NCBI RefSeq assembly: GCF_901709675.1
Contig: NC_051091.1
Span: 7,908,967-7,972,966, forward strand
Direction: 5' to 3'
Length of the DNA: 64,000 nt
Origin: Syngnathus acus
Taxonomy: Eukaryota > Chordata > Actinopteri > Syngnathiformes > Syngnathidae
Position 1 is the stretch's first letter; the number at the start of each line of letters is the position of its first letter. Made by a program: the position numbers and the translations under genes. Positions 46,498-59,500 of this stretch are shown here, piece by piece. The notes under the pieces were generated by a model. It was not told the DNA's origin and searched no databases. It was given only the letters and a program-made list of their open reading frames with translations.

Positions 46498-48369
46498 TTA
46501 CCCTGTTTTGACGCAATAAAGTTCCTTTAAGCTTTTCAGTTCCTCTATCAGGGTTTTGTTTTGGTTCTCGAGCACCGCCACTCGATTCTCAAGGCATTTG
46601 ACATATTCCTTTTTCTTCCGCCGACATTCCCGGGCCGCTTCCCTGTGACGAGGAGAAACGGGGCAAAGTGGTGAGAAAAGCAGTCACCGAATGTATTTTT
46701 CACCATTCCGCTATAAAGATACTGCGATGCAATCACCTGTTTTTCGCAAGTCTTATTTCCCTCTTCATCGTCGGATCTTCACTTTTGCTCTGAGGCAATC
46801 CCAGAGACGAAGCCATAACTAAGGCCTGGGGCAGAGAGCCCGATGTCGGCGTTGAACGAATTTGATACGTCTGTACTTCTCCCCCTGCATCTTAGAAAAA
46901 GAGTACAATGACTGTGGTCATTTGTGTCATGGCTTTAGATCAGGTCACATTTTTGGTGTGCAAAGAGGGGAAAAAAACGAAAAGAAATCATCTCTCACCC
47001 TGTACAACCACCTGGTTACTTGGTACCAATATCTGCTGGCCGTCAGGGGTCTGAGCATACTGAAGGATGGTGGTGCCCTGCTGGCCTCCGGTCGGGTTGG
47101 CCATGGCAACCTGAAGCTCCTGGATTCCATCGGGGCCTGGATTTGTCAGCTGGATGGTTCCATTTGGAGTTACGGTGACTGGAATAAGCGGAGGAAATTT
47201 GGGGTCAAAATCATGTCAGAGCCCATTTGTCGGATGTGCGTGGAGTCGAGGAGCATTGCGTACTGTACTGGCCGGTGGTGGTCTGATAGATGGGTGCGGG
47301 GATGGTGACGCCCGTCACTCCTGTGGTTGTCGAGCTGTCTTTGCCCTCACTGTGTGGAACGCCCTCAGATGAAAGCTCATTCAGGATTTTCCTAAAAAAC
47401 AAACAAAAAAGGCATTAAGGCGCTTTGACCTCGAACCGATGGTGTTTTGAGTAAGCTTTTGGTTTCCTCACCTGTACGACGGTCGCCTGGCCAGAAGCTC
47501 TCTGGTCTTTTGTGGTGTGGTTCCACTTTCTGATGAATCCTGTGAATCCTCACTATCTGAACCCTTTACCATGAAAGTGCGGCAAATAATTAGCACTAAG
47601 AATCATAAAAAGACCGATGATCTAATTGAGAGTAGTGCCGTGCGATTACGATATACAGTACATCGTAGTGCGAAAGAAAAAACGCAATTGTATAATATGA
47701 GACTAAATCATTTGGATTAGGACCCAATTGATTAATTTATAGTTGGCCAAAAAGAGGAAACCGTGGTTTGGTTTGGTCTACAGCTTAAAGACAGATTGGA
47801 GTCGCAACAACAAAGTACCAAAGTTATATGAAAACCACAAAGTGATGAAAAGGGGGGAAAACCCTTTTAACAGTAGTTTCACATAAGAGCTTGTTTTCTA
47901 TCTCAGTCTGTCAAAAGAAAACAAAATATAAAAGAGCAAATGACTTTTAAGAGGTTTCATTTTGTCACAAGCTGATGAATTTGTGTTCCTGAAACTCATT
48001 TATTCATTATTGGTTAAAAAACTTTATTTACTTAATCTGATGTATCTTTAGTCATTTTCATTTGTTTTCTAAATAAAATGTTGTGTCTTATTTTAATATT
48101 TGTTTTATAAATGAAGAAATACAAGAAAAACGTGCCATTTATTTTCTTTAAATTGAAGTAAAAATACTATTTTGGGCTGTATACTATTATCGGGATAACG
48201 TTATTCATATCGCACAGCACTACTTGAAAGTTGCCACTGGTCTGACCTGTGAAGTATGCGTCTGCGGGGCCTGAATGACCGACGACTGTGGAGACTGGAT
48301 CACTCCTTGAACCTGTAGCTGGCCCCCTGGCAGCTGGACGAGGGTCACAGGAGAACCACCAAGTGACAT
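46498..48369 (-). CDS. atf1: ATF1/CREB-family bZIP transcription factor, six coding exons
   Basis: Binds cAMP response elements as a dimer and is activated by phosphorylation of its KID. Exons (transcript order): 48247-48369, 47472-47563, 47264-47391, 46999-47178, 46737-46890, 46498-46642; 822 nt, 273 residues, all phases fit. It begins with a glutamine-rich module SPVTLVQLPGGQLQVQGVIQ, then the acidic SDSEDSQDSSES, the kinase site RRPSYRKILNELSSEG, a second glutamine-rich part with PIYQTTTGQYITVTPNG, TILQYAQTPDGQQILVPSNQ and VQTYQIR, then the basic region NREAARECRRKKKEYVK and zipper LENRVAVLENQNKTLIEEL, ending YCVKTG. ATF1 rather than CREB1 is chosen from adjacency to dip2b as in human. The ATG lies exactly at the first acceptor, so an upstream coding exon cannot be excluded. 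Confidence 0.88.
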
Positions 48370-49977
48370 CTACGAGAATAAAAACAAACACACACCTCCT
48401 TCAAAACCCGATTGCTAACCTTGACACTTTGTTCAAATGTGGTGATGAAACAACATTTTGCCAATGAACCAAGATAATGTTTCAGAATATGAGTGTGCCG
48501 TAAGGTTCAATTAGCATTACTAATGTGTTTGGCATCTCTGCCTGCAAACAAACTGAAATGAGGAAGAGGTGAGATGTTGAGTAAGATCGAGAAAGCAAAG
48601 AATATGCAATTGAGTCAGCAAAGACAGAAGCATATCACGTTACTGAGAAACATGGCCGACGGAAACCAGAAACACGGAAATTATTTTCCCCTTTAGAGTA
48701 GAAGACCCCCGCTAGTCTAAATGCAATATTCTGACTAATATTGCATTTGTGGAATAAGAATTAAGCAGAAAAAAATCCATCTTGCATACATGAAAATTAA
48801 TTTGCTCTTCCACTTTATAATTTCTGATGTGCAGAATTTATGGATTTTGGTCTTGTCCATCTCATCCTTGTTATCCGTATCTAAAGTTTTACATTGACTC
48901 ACCCCACCATACCTTGCTAAGCTCCTACACCTCTATGTTAAACATTGAATATACATTTTTTTCCCTGTCGCGTTTCACTCAGCATTGTTTTAGCATTCTA
49001 TTGTGTTTACTGTTTTTATTTTAATATTATTATATAGATGTATTTGTGTTTTTTGTATCCCTGATATTTACTTCAAACACTTTGTATGCAGCTGTGAATG
49101 TTTTTAAAGTGCTTTATAAATAGAGCAAAATCTCCACTCACTTCAAAGCATGACAAAGTATAAATTACAATTTTTATAATTTAATAACCAAATTTGGGGA
49201 GAAACAAGATGGATGAATTATGAGTTACTTGTGTTTTTAGGGCAATAACGTTAGAGTGCTACAACACTTTTGGCTCATAAAAAAAAAAATATTATGCTGT
49301 TCTATTTTCAGATTTAATAAAAGCAACAGTAGAGGCAGTATTTTTCCGATTTGGCACGACGACAATTTTCCAGCCACTAAAATATGGTTTGAGTATTGGC
49401 AGGCTTTTTTTTTGGCTATCAATCAGATTTTGTTCAAATGATTAAGTTGATGGATTCATCGTTTTGACCCACAAGCGTGACTTCCTCTTGTGGTATTGTC
49501 GTTAGTCGCTTTTGAAATAGTCAACTCTGGATCATTATTAAATCGGAAGTAGGCCCCGCACTCTGTGACGTCCTTAAACAAACCCCCTTCCTTCCCCGCA
49601 TCGCAAGTTGCTGTGTTTAACATTTAAAAAAAAAAAAAAAAAAAAAGTGGACAACTCCAACTGCAAGAAACGTTGGCGAAATAGTCTTTTGCGTGCTTTT
49701 GGTTTTGCAAAGGCATCTAGTTTGCCTTGTTGGTTGCAAAAAAAAACTTGGGAAAAAAAACAATGACAAAAAGCGGATGTTGACTCTTTGCAGCGCTCAA
49801 CTGTACAGTTTGGGGGGGCATGCGTGAGCCAAGTGCCCCCACTGTGCTTCACAGCACGGACGAACTTGTGTAAGTCTCTGGTGAGCGAATGTGTGCAACT
49901 CTGTCACTGGCATTCGGTTGGCCGCGTCAAGAGACGTCAGCGACACGGGGGAGCCATTTAAGCGAACTCCACCTTAC
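48370..49977. other. First intron of atf1, no further gene seen
   Basis: AT-rich. Short frames only, including an A/T homopolymer at about 49626-49646. Confidence 0.5.
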
Positions 49978-50240
49978 CTTCGTGAGGCGCGAACAGGAGT
50001 TAAACGAAGCAACAGCCGCCATTACGACCACGGCGGAGCAGGCGGCGACCTCGAACGCAACAGTCGGGGACAAACTTACCTTTCAAAGGCCGCCGTACAG
50101 CTCCCGATCACGGCGTGGGCTTGGGAGAACTCGTATTTAGACTTTCACGTAACAAATACTGAGGAAAGTTATTCCGCGGGTTTGGTGAAAAACCTTTGGA
50201 ACTCAAATTTAGAAATACACCGGGAGCTGTCGGATACAGT
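49978..50240 (-). other. atf1: Probable atf1 non-coding first exon with two alternative donors
   Basis: A GC-rich block with donors GCCTTTGAAAG then GTAAGTTTG (exon end 50080) and CCTCACGAAG then GTAAGG (exon end 49978). Both would serve as ends of a 5' UTR exon joining the acceptor at 48369. The start of transcription is not fixed. Confidence 0.45.
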
Positions 50241-50309
50241 AGGCTAGTATCCAGCCCGAAAATGTTCACAAAATATCTATGATCGATAGTGTCCGACAGA
50301 AAAAAAAAC

Positions 50310-50317
50310 TGACGTCA
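50310..50317. promoter_or_regulatory. Palindromic CRE upstream of atf1
   Basis: A perfect TGACGTCA lies just upstream of the probable atf1 first exon, with half-site matches TACGTCAC (about 50356) and CACGTCAC (about 50378) nearby. This is the binding site of the ATF1/CREB family, so feedback control of the gene by its own product or relatives is likely. Confidence 0.55.
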
Positions 50318-50399
50318 TAAATTTAGGCCTCGTACGGCAGAGTCTCTGTGACAAAGTACGTCACAGAGGATGGGCACGTCACCCCGCCTTCCGCCCGCC

Positions 50400-53009
50400 T
50401 CCTTTTCTTGTTCTTGTGGTTGAACAGCAGCTCACGTCCATTCGGCTGCGCTAGCGCCTCTCTGGATGAAGTCGTCACTACACATGTCTTATGTCAACAT
50501 AACACCAATGTTTCACCAAGTAAGCAAGGCATAATCATATTATGGGTTTTATTTCTTTCATTATAATTTGTTTTAATTTTCGTTTGGATTTTTGTTGATT
50601 AAAACCAGTTAGATTTCGTATAGAAACGCTTTGTTTTGGTTTATTTTAATATTAATTTTTGTTTTTTAAATATATGGAGTATTTATGAAGTGTAATGTAA
50701 AAAAATGTCACCAAGTATTGTGTAGTTAAGTATACTACAATTCTTAAATGACTACTTGCTCTATAAATTTTTTGTATAATTTTAGTAAGCTATTTTTTTA
50801 TTTCTTTGATATTAAATATTTTTAAATGTCCTAAATTTACATGTTTTGCCTTTGAATTAGTCCCTCATATTGTAGGGGCGGTGTGGTGCGATGCCTTTGA
50901 GATGCATGTGACCCAGGAAACATGCTTTTAATTTGCTGTACTAAAATAAAGTGAAATGCACATCAAACACCTGTGGTGAATTTTGCCCTTTAGCTGTTTA
51001 ATGGGAGACTAACAAATTGTGCAAATGAAATCATCTGATGCGCTTCTGGAAATGACCCCGTTACATCAAACACAAATGTAGGAGTGAACACAAGTGCAAA
51101 CCACTGCACAAGGTCATCAGAGATGATTCTTTTTTTATTTTTTTTCTGTATTACTTTTACAGTATAAAACAAAATACAACTGAGCAAATTATAAAATAAA
51201 TGAGAACAAACAAGGGGTGTACCGCCTGGATTTCATGGAGTTAAACTGCCTCCTTTTCGCGTAATCACATTTTCATGGACGAGTTAAGAATGAATCAATA
51301 CTTAATATTTACACAACATGCTGAGGTTGCATACACAATACCAACAGAACAACTCAAGAGAGATTAATATCGCCTCATGTACTTTTCAAACATGATCAGT
51401 GACTTCATAGTAATTAAAATGTATAATCATTGTTGAGCGGACTGTGCAAGCTTGAACAAAACCGCACTGTCATCAGGTTTGCATAGTGTGTTAGAACAGA
51501 CAAAGAGCAGGAAGCCAAAATAAGATGGAGATTTCTTAGCAATGCAGGTAGAATGTACACAGACAGTATCTGCTCCTCTTTGTTCATTAGGTTTATTTGA
51601 AATATATTTGATGATTTGCACCACGAGACTGCCTGGTCCATCCCTGTGTTAACTGAGTTTGGTTCCCTGAATATATACATGTCTATAAAGCAATACTATT
51701 TATATATATTTATATATATTGTTCCAACCCCTGCCTCAAAAGGAGACACAGCTCACATTATTTTGTTAGTCCCGTGCAAACATTCTGCTGCAAAAGTAGG
51801 ACACATTACTAAAGCAAAGAATGAATTGTGTGTATTTCTTCCATGTGGACTTGAAAAGGGGATAAAACACATCTTGAGATGACTTACAGTACAGAATGTA
51901 ACGACAGTGCAAAAGCGCTGCATTTCCAAGAGTACATCTTGCAACATAGTGTTAGTCACGTTGTAATGCGACAACGTCTAAAAGCTAAAAACATTATCTA
52001 CACGTGGAAAGTAAAAGTTTCTCACCGAGATACTACTGTTCAGTATGAAGTCATTACAAATGATGGCAAAGAGCACGAGAAAAGCACACAATTGCAGGTC
52101 ATTTGCAAATGACCCCCCCCCATGAGTTAAACGGATTTTTGTCCAGTTTTGCCACTAGCGCGTGCAGATCCAGATATTAAATACATGACTTGCTGCAGAC
52201 CACCCCAACGACAAACAAAACTGCAAATAAACCTTTACAAAGCTCCATAAACACAACACATTCAAATGACCTTAAAGTGGAGGAGAACCGTGTCATCCTA
52301 GACTACACTGCTAAAACACATCATGAATTTGGTGCACTAAATTTGAAAATAACAAAATGACCTGGCAGCCTAAAAACAGTCATTTGATTGTTTCTCTCAT
52401 TGTCGTCATTACATGTACAAGCTCAAATTGCTAGTTAGTTTGTGACCTCGCTCATCGTCAGTGTGTGTGATTGGCTGAACGAGGCGACGGTGTAAAGCGC
52501 TTTCAGTGCCGGGAAGGTAGAAAGGCGCGTTTTTAGTGCTGCCCATTTTCTTTTTTTTTTTCTTTTTTTCATTTAATGGCCTTAAACAGCAACAGTCCTA
52601 CTGGTAAACTCATGAGGCCCTCATGCCAGATAATGTTCCTGAAATGATACTTATAATGCCTTATTGTTGTAATAAAATAGATGCTTTTGAAGAAAGTGCA
52701 ACATTATATGTATCATGTCTATTGATGATTTACAAGTATTGTTTTTGACCCTCTGTCACACGACTAATATTGCAAGGACCATCATTGGTTCCTTTGTTAT
52801 TTACAGTCTTCTTTCTGCTACCAAGCCAACCATCGAGGATTCGTCAGCTGATGAGTGTACAATTTTATACATTTATCCACTTAAAAATAGCTTTACAGTA
52901 TCGAAAATACAAAGAGGCTTTGAAGTGCAGTCTCTTATTTGAATCCTTTGGCTGTCTGTTGGGATTGCCAATAAAAGCCAAAAGAGGATAAACAGCCGTT
53001 AAAAATAGA
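50400..53009. other. Intergenic stretch, no gene seen
   Basis: AT-rich, only short frames without recognisable domains. A minus-strand AATAAA (53010-53015) could end the dip2b 3' UTR; a longer 3' UTR is also possible. Confidence 0.5.
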
Positions 53010-53581
53010 TTTATTAAAATCAATAAGAGGAATGTATGGCTGTAAGTCTATAAGGCAGGAAATTGAGTAAATCAGGGCAGGAAAGCTGTGAAAACATTTG
53101 GCTTCAATATCTTAGGACATTTAAATAACAAAAAGCCAAGCGGCTCATTAGTTTCACACATACATAGGCGCGCAGACGCATAAAACAAAAAATTGAGGGG
53201 GAAACGACGCCGGCTCAGCACATGCATGTGTGTGCATTTGTTTGAAAGCTGCATGTAAAAAAGATTTCAAGTTGAGTAAGTAGCGCTTTGAATCAGTGTC
53301 ACCACTAGGAGGAACGTGTTTCAAGAGGTTTGTTGGAATCTTTTTTTTTTTTTTTTTTAAAGGCAATAATAAGGAATTTCAAAAGTGGTCTTATGTGGTC
53401 GGCCAAACCAAACGTGTAAGTCAACGCAGACTTTTGTAATCAAAGACTTTCGGCAGCTTGGTATTGCTGCTCCGGAATGATTTGCACAAATGTATCAATA
53501 AAACACAGTGAAAATCAAACATGACAGGTCCGGTCACAGACATGCAGTAGGGTTCTGTGACAGTACACGGCAACCGGGCCC

Positions 53582-56500
53582 TCACATATTGTAAGCAACG
53601 TAGATGGGATCCAGCTGGTCTGCCAGGAAGGAGTCACGAAGGTGCATGCGTTGCTTCTCCCCTCTGGAGTTAATGGGTATGACCCCGGGGTCCACAATGA
53701 CAACCACGCCCACAATGAGGTGATGCTCCTCCAAGACCACGTTTGTTATCAGAGGCACCAGGTCCAGCGCGTCTTGCTCTGAGCCGCACAGCTCCGACAC
53801 CACCACAAGAAGGTTGGTCCATGTAAACACAGCACTAGGAACAACAAGATCATACTGGTTTATTTCCTGCATGTATGTTAATCAACATATTTTACCCATA
53901 TCAAGCTAATATTTGTCAAGTGTGCACAACAGGTTGCTAAGCTCAAGAACCAAAAAACATGTATGATTTTTTTGGGGGGTAATTCTCACCTCTCAGCGAT
54001 ACTGCGATGGGCACGAGACACCGATGTCTCAATGTCAATGGGGTGGTAGCGAAGCCCTCGAAGCTCCAAGGTCTCGTCCAGTGAGCCCACCACAAAAAGA
54101 GCATCGTGACGATCTGAGCGTGCAGATACATCAGTTTGGTATTATTTGATCATGTTTATAGTTTAGGATTTTCCATGAGTTGCATGAGCGCCTATTTTAC
54201 CCCCACTGGCATCCAGAAGCTCTGTCCTCTTAACAAAGCCCAAGTAGCCAGTTCTGGCCCATAAGGTTTGTGGGTCCCCAAAGCTGAGCTTGGTGTTAAA
54301 GTGGTCAGCCTGTAGACTCTCCTCTCCATAGATGGTGTAGTAGCCGCTGGCATTGTGAGGGCTATTCACCCAGATCTACGAGAAAAGAAAAGAAAAAAAA
54401 AAAAGGCACACCACTTTAAATGATGCCAAAAATTTAAAATGCAAGTTTGGGGGAGGCTGTTTACTTCTCCCAGATGAGAGTCTCCAAGCGGTCCTCTCGT
54501 CTCTGGATTTACGATTATGACTCGGACGCCTGGCAATATCTGGGGGAAGGGAGAAAAAAAAGGCGAGTTTGTGAGTTTGTTTTTTAATGTAAAATTTGTT
54601 CCACGGCTCAATTAATGTACCTTGCCAGATTCCATCAAGGGAAGACTTTGAGGTGCTCCTCTCTCTACCAGCCTCACTCTGAAATGACGAGAGATAACAT
54701 TTACGTTTGATTGCATTTGAACGTGTTTTGCTGTCAAAGTTATGCCTTTAAAAAAAAAAATACTAAATATGAATAAAGCCTTTTTTTGTTCATTGCTGAT
54801 GTTACCTGTCATGGCGGAGGGACTTCATGTCCACATAAACTGTGCAGGGATCAGGGCCAGTGGTACCCTAACACAAACACAAGCGTGTACACAGTGTTAC
54901 ATCATTTACACAATGCCCTAGATTGTTGTTTACTGAATCTCTTTTCAAGCTGACCTACCTGCAAGCAGACAGCCAGGTTAACTCTGGAGCCAAAAGCAGT
55001 ACTGACAGCTCTGGTTGACAACCCTAGATCTTTAAACAACTTGGAGAAGGAATGCGTGAGGGCCAGGCGAGGACGCTCCTCTGCAATCACTACACAACTG
55101 CGCACGCATGACAGGTTGACCCCACGGGCCTAGAAAAAAAACACACAAAGTTTTCCTTTTATGAATACCAGCACAAAGTTGGACTCTATGACATAGATGG
55201 CAGCCTGCACCTTGAGCAACTCTGTTTGCGTGCCCAGGCCTTTAGTACAAAACTCCATGACGGAGTAAGAGCAGAAGGTATCTCTGACGCGGTACTGACT
55301 GAGGCTGCTTAGCCACAGAGACAAACAGCTCTCCAACTCAAAAGGAGGTATGAGGATGGATTGGTGACCTGAGTAAACACTGCAAGACAAGAGAGAACAA
55401 AGCGGGTTGCCATTAGAGGATGGCAAAGTAAAGGTGACTGCAGGTTTAATTTATTGTACCTAGCGAGGCACCACAAGACAAAGCCCAGACCGCAGTAAGG
55501 ATCCAGGCAGATGGCGATTTGGCGAGAAGAGTAGAGCTCACACTGCAGCTTGATAGAGCGGCACAGCGCACTGACGGCTGCATGCGAGATCTGAATAACA
55601 AAGTGGAAAACAGCACTTAGTGCATGTGTCTATTAATACCGATATGGATTTGATGGGCCGAGCAATAAAACCGCATCGATTGTTAAAATGAATGAACAAT
55701 TGGACCACTAGACGCAAGCTTCAGTGTTTAGTGAAAACAAGCCACGGGTTTAATTCCTATAAACTAAAATTTATATTATTGTAAGCCATAATAGACTATG
55801 CACAATTTGAACATTGACACTGCATTTAAATACAAGATAAAAACATGACTTAATGATTTGATTAAACAAACAGCTAAAAATATTCAATGCAAATATATTT
55901 TATTTGCATATTTAAATACAACTGAAATCTACTTAAAAAAACAGGAACTGGATTAAAAGAAAAAGTCTATCGTTAAACATTTAAACTGTGATCTTTTTGT
56001 ATACCGCTAGAGGGCGCCAACGTACAGCAACGTAGTGCCACACTTAGGGAATTATTGAAACTGGACAAACGTATCATTGATCTTGGACCAGAAAGGGACA
56101 AGCTGAGGCTTTAACTTTGATTTCTTCCAAACAAATCCTTTGAAACACATGTTTGTTCATCTTTGGAAGAAAATCTTGTCTCATCTCACCTTGACCCCAG
56201 TGAGCATGCCTGTCGTGGAAACGCTGAAGTCCAGATACGCTATCATCTCCGCTGTGGGGGGCTTATAGATTTGAGGAGGTCGACGGCGAGGAAGGTCGTC
56301 TGAAAACAAATGGATTCAGCAAATATGATACGATATGAAACAGCTTAAATCTGAAAAAATAATTATAGGTCGTGTGGAGAAAAGTTAAAAAAATAATAAT
56401 CAGGTATGTCTTTGAGTATGTTTGGAAAAAATTGCAAGTAGCTTACCAGTGTCGATGATTGTTGGCCACGTTTTAATGTTTACAGATGCAGCAGCCTCCT

Positions 56501-59500
56501 TGGAGCGCAGTATTCGCATGAGATTTTGAGTGGTGAGGATACATGCCGCTTTACTGACCTGGTGACAACAGGATGAGAGCTAAATTCCTTCAAGAAGCAT
56601 CTTTTTGCAAAATTGAGTCAAACCTCCGAAGTTTAGAACAAAAACAAAAAAGCAGTCATGTAAATCTACTTTGCATGTTACTGTTATTCAGATATTAGAA
56701 TTTCTTGAACGTAGGAGAAAATGAATAAATGATCATCGGCCGTGTAAACTGCTGAAGTAAAATCATCACAAATAAACACACGTGAAGAAACTTACATCAA
56801 TGATCATACGGACAGTAGGCAGTGTGGCTCCCAGGTTCTGAGGGTGAGGAGGCCTGACGTTTACCGGGACACAGCCGGCGTATAGGCACCCGTAAAATGA
56901 CGCGATCAAATCAATACCTTACCAAATGAGATTTCAAAAAAACAAAGTCAGCAAATCAATCAAATCAACTGGAATAACCGCAGCAGAACCGACCAGGAGG
57001 ATAAAGAAGCACCACGTTCTCTCCAGTGTTGATGCTGCCTTTCTCCATGAGCGCGGCGGCAATCTTCTCAGCTCGCTTGTGAAGTTGAACGCAGGTCGCC
57101 GTGCTCACGGCCACACCCTGCAGGATATCGGAGAGAGATTGGAACGGAATGCTTTCGTTCATATCAGTATGATTTGCCAGATCAACGAGTTACCTTAGCG
57201 TTAAGAAGAACATAGAGAACATGATCTGCATCCGTCTGCGCCCTCCACTGTAGAGCCTCTGTCAAGTATTGATGCTGGGGGGGAAACATTTTTGTTTCAC
57301 TGGTAGGTCAACCTTATTACGTTCAATGCACAGTCACCAGCCGCAATAATATAAGGTACACTCGCAAAATAATATAAGGTCAAATTAAATCCTACAAAGA
57401 AATAATGTTCACCGTTGAGTGGCCTGAATGGAACTAAACCTTAAACATCTACACAAAGCAAAAGCTGCTGCATTCCTAAACATACAGCTACATAGCATGA
57501 AATAAAAAAAATCCAGCTCATAAATAGCAAATTGAAAATATAAAACAAAGGGTAAAATAGCCTATGTGACATGAAAATGCACATAGTTCTGCATGTGTCA
57601 AACACAAGCAACCAAAATGAAAGCACAATACAGCACTAGTTAGAGCGTGAGCAAAATAAAACAGGGGTAGGAGGAAGATGCTGGAAGGGGCCAGAATTCT
57701 TACCATGACGGTGGGCCACATACAGAGCTACATCCACAAAGACAAGTAAAAACAGAGAGAATGTCGTTTTTTTAACATTCCGATCTGACCTAAGGCCTAC
57801 GAGACAATCTCCATACCGCACGCTTTCATCATGTACTCCATCCTTCCGAGATGTGTAAAAGACGTTTAAGAGTAAGCAGCTGTTTACGAGCGGAAGGTCA
57901 AATTACCTTGCGGACGAGATCCTGGTCGTCGATCATACCGAGCTCTCGGCCTGCCGCCTGAGCAATCCTCTTCCCTGCCACTAGATTGCCCACCATCACA
58001 GATGCGGGACCAACACCAACTATAAGAAACATTTGAGTGGTGTTATTTATTGTAAATGTTATTGCTGATTAAAAAAGAAAAAAGCGACTTTTCTATTACT
58101 GGGATGTTGCTCAGCACACATACCAGGCTGCTTCTGACGGGGTTTAGGCAGGTTGGTGACACAAGTATGCGGACACATGAGGATATTGCAAGGGTGCAGG
58201 TTGCCCTCTAAGAAGAACTGCTTGGTATCGGAGATGTGGATGCCCCCCAGAGGTGTTTTGGGTAAAGTATTGGCTGGGACCAGAGCCAGGCAGTAGAGGC
58301 CCACCTGGTGGATACTGTCAATTGCCTGAACAGGAACGAGGTGGAGAATACTGATTGTTTGATTTGACAGAACGTGAAAATCAAAACAGACTAAAACATC
58401 TGGGCCAGTACCTGAAGGACTCGGCTCATCCATTGGAAGCTGTCCTCTTCGCTGGCGTCTGGCCTCTGCTCAGCCACAATCACGACTCTCTCGTCATAGA
58501 ACACGGTGACTGAAAACACAGCGATCCTGATAACACACACATGAATAGTAAATTGATACGGATTTCAAAATGACTCAATGTTGACAAGCCATCCACACAC
58601 AGATATTGAAATGAGCAACATAGTGTCTTCGTGGAGCATCCACCCTCTCACCTCCCACGATACACAGTCTTGACCGGCTCCACGGCGAGTGCAGTCGCCA
58701 CTAAGTCATCGGCATTGTGTCGGCGTCCGCTCACTTGGAGGAGACCCTCGATTTTGCCCACGACAAAAATCAGACTGCCCTGTGAATGCACAGCCGGGTT
58801 TGTTAGAACCTAAGAGAGGACGGCTCAGGTGATCAAATATCCAACTTACTGGCCCAACAAAGCCCAAGAGTCCTGAGCGCACGAATGGAATCTCTCCGAT
58901 GGGAACTCCATTAGCATTGACCGGGATCACCTAAGCACCAGGATGGAGGGGGTGGTAAGATAAAATAAATGAAGCAATGTATGCAGGCGGACCTATTAAC
59001 TCCACGTTCATACCTCAAAAGTGTTTTTGGTGACCCCTGGCAGGCCGTAGTACATGGTGCCACCAGCCCGGGAGTTAATTATGATCTCACCAATCTCATC
59101 TGTTTTACACAACTGAGGAGGTCCGTCTGGTTTGACTATGCACATCAGAGCTGGATACACACAAAGTGGAGAGGGAAAGAAAGTTATTTCCTTGAGATCA
59201 TTTTTTCGTGTATTAAGCTCACCTCCTGGCATGACGTGCCCCACGTCTTGCACGGTGAGGGCAGAATTTTTGTCCTCTGTGTTGACCCTGATGACGCCAT
59301 GGCTCAGGCCGCCCAGGGAAAGCACGGCACGGGCAGGAAGGGGTGCACCCGGTAATCCAGGTCTACATGAAAGATATGATAAAAAATCAAAAGTAATTCA
59401 CTGACTGGAATTATTTTGATTGAAGAATGATTCAACTGAGCCAGGCTCCAATACTGAGAACAAGCGCTATCAAAAATGGATGGATGCAAAAGTAGGTCAA

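Noticed and set aside
57500-57850. Possible extra dip2b exon in the longer intron
   Set aside because: The exons at 57907-58019 and 57194-57274 join directly in frame (..LVRK-HQYL) as in DIP2B, leaving no room for another exon.
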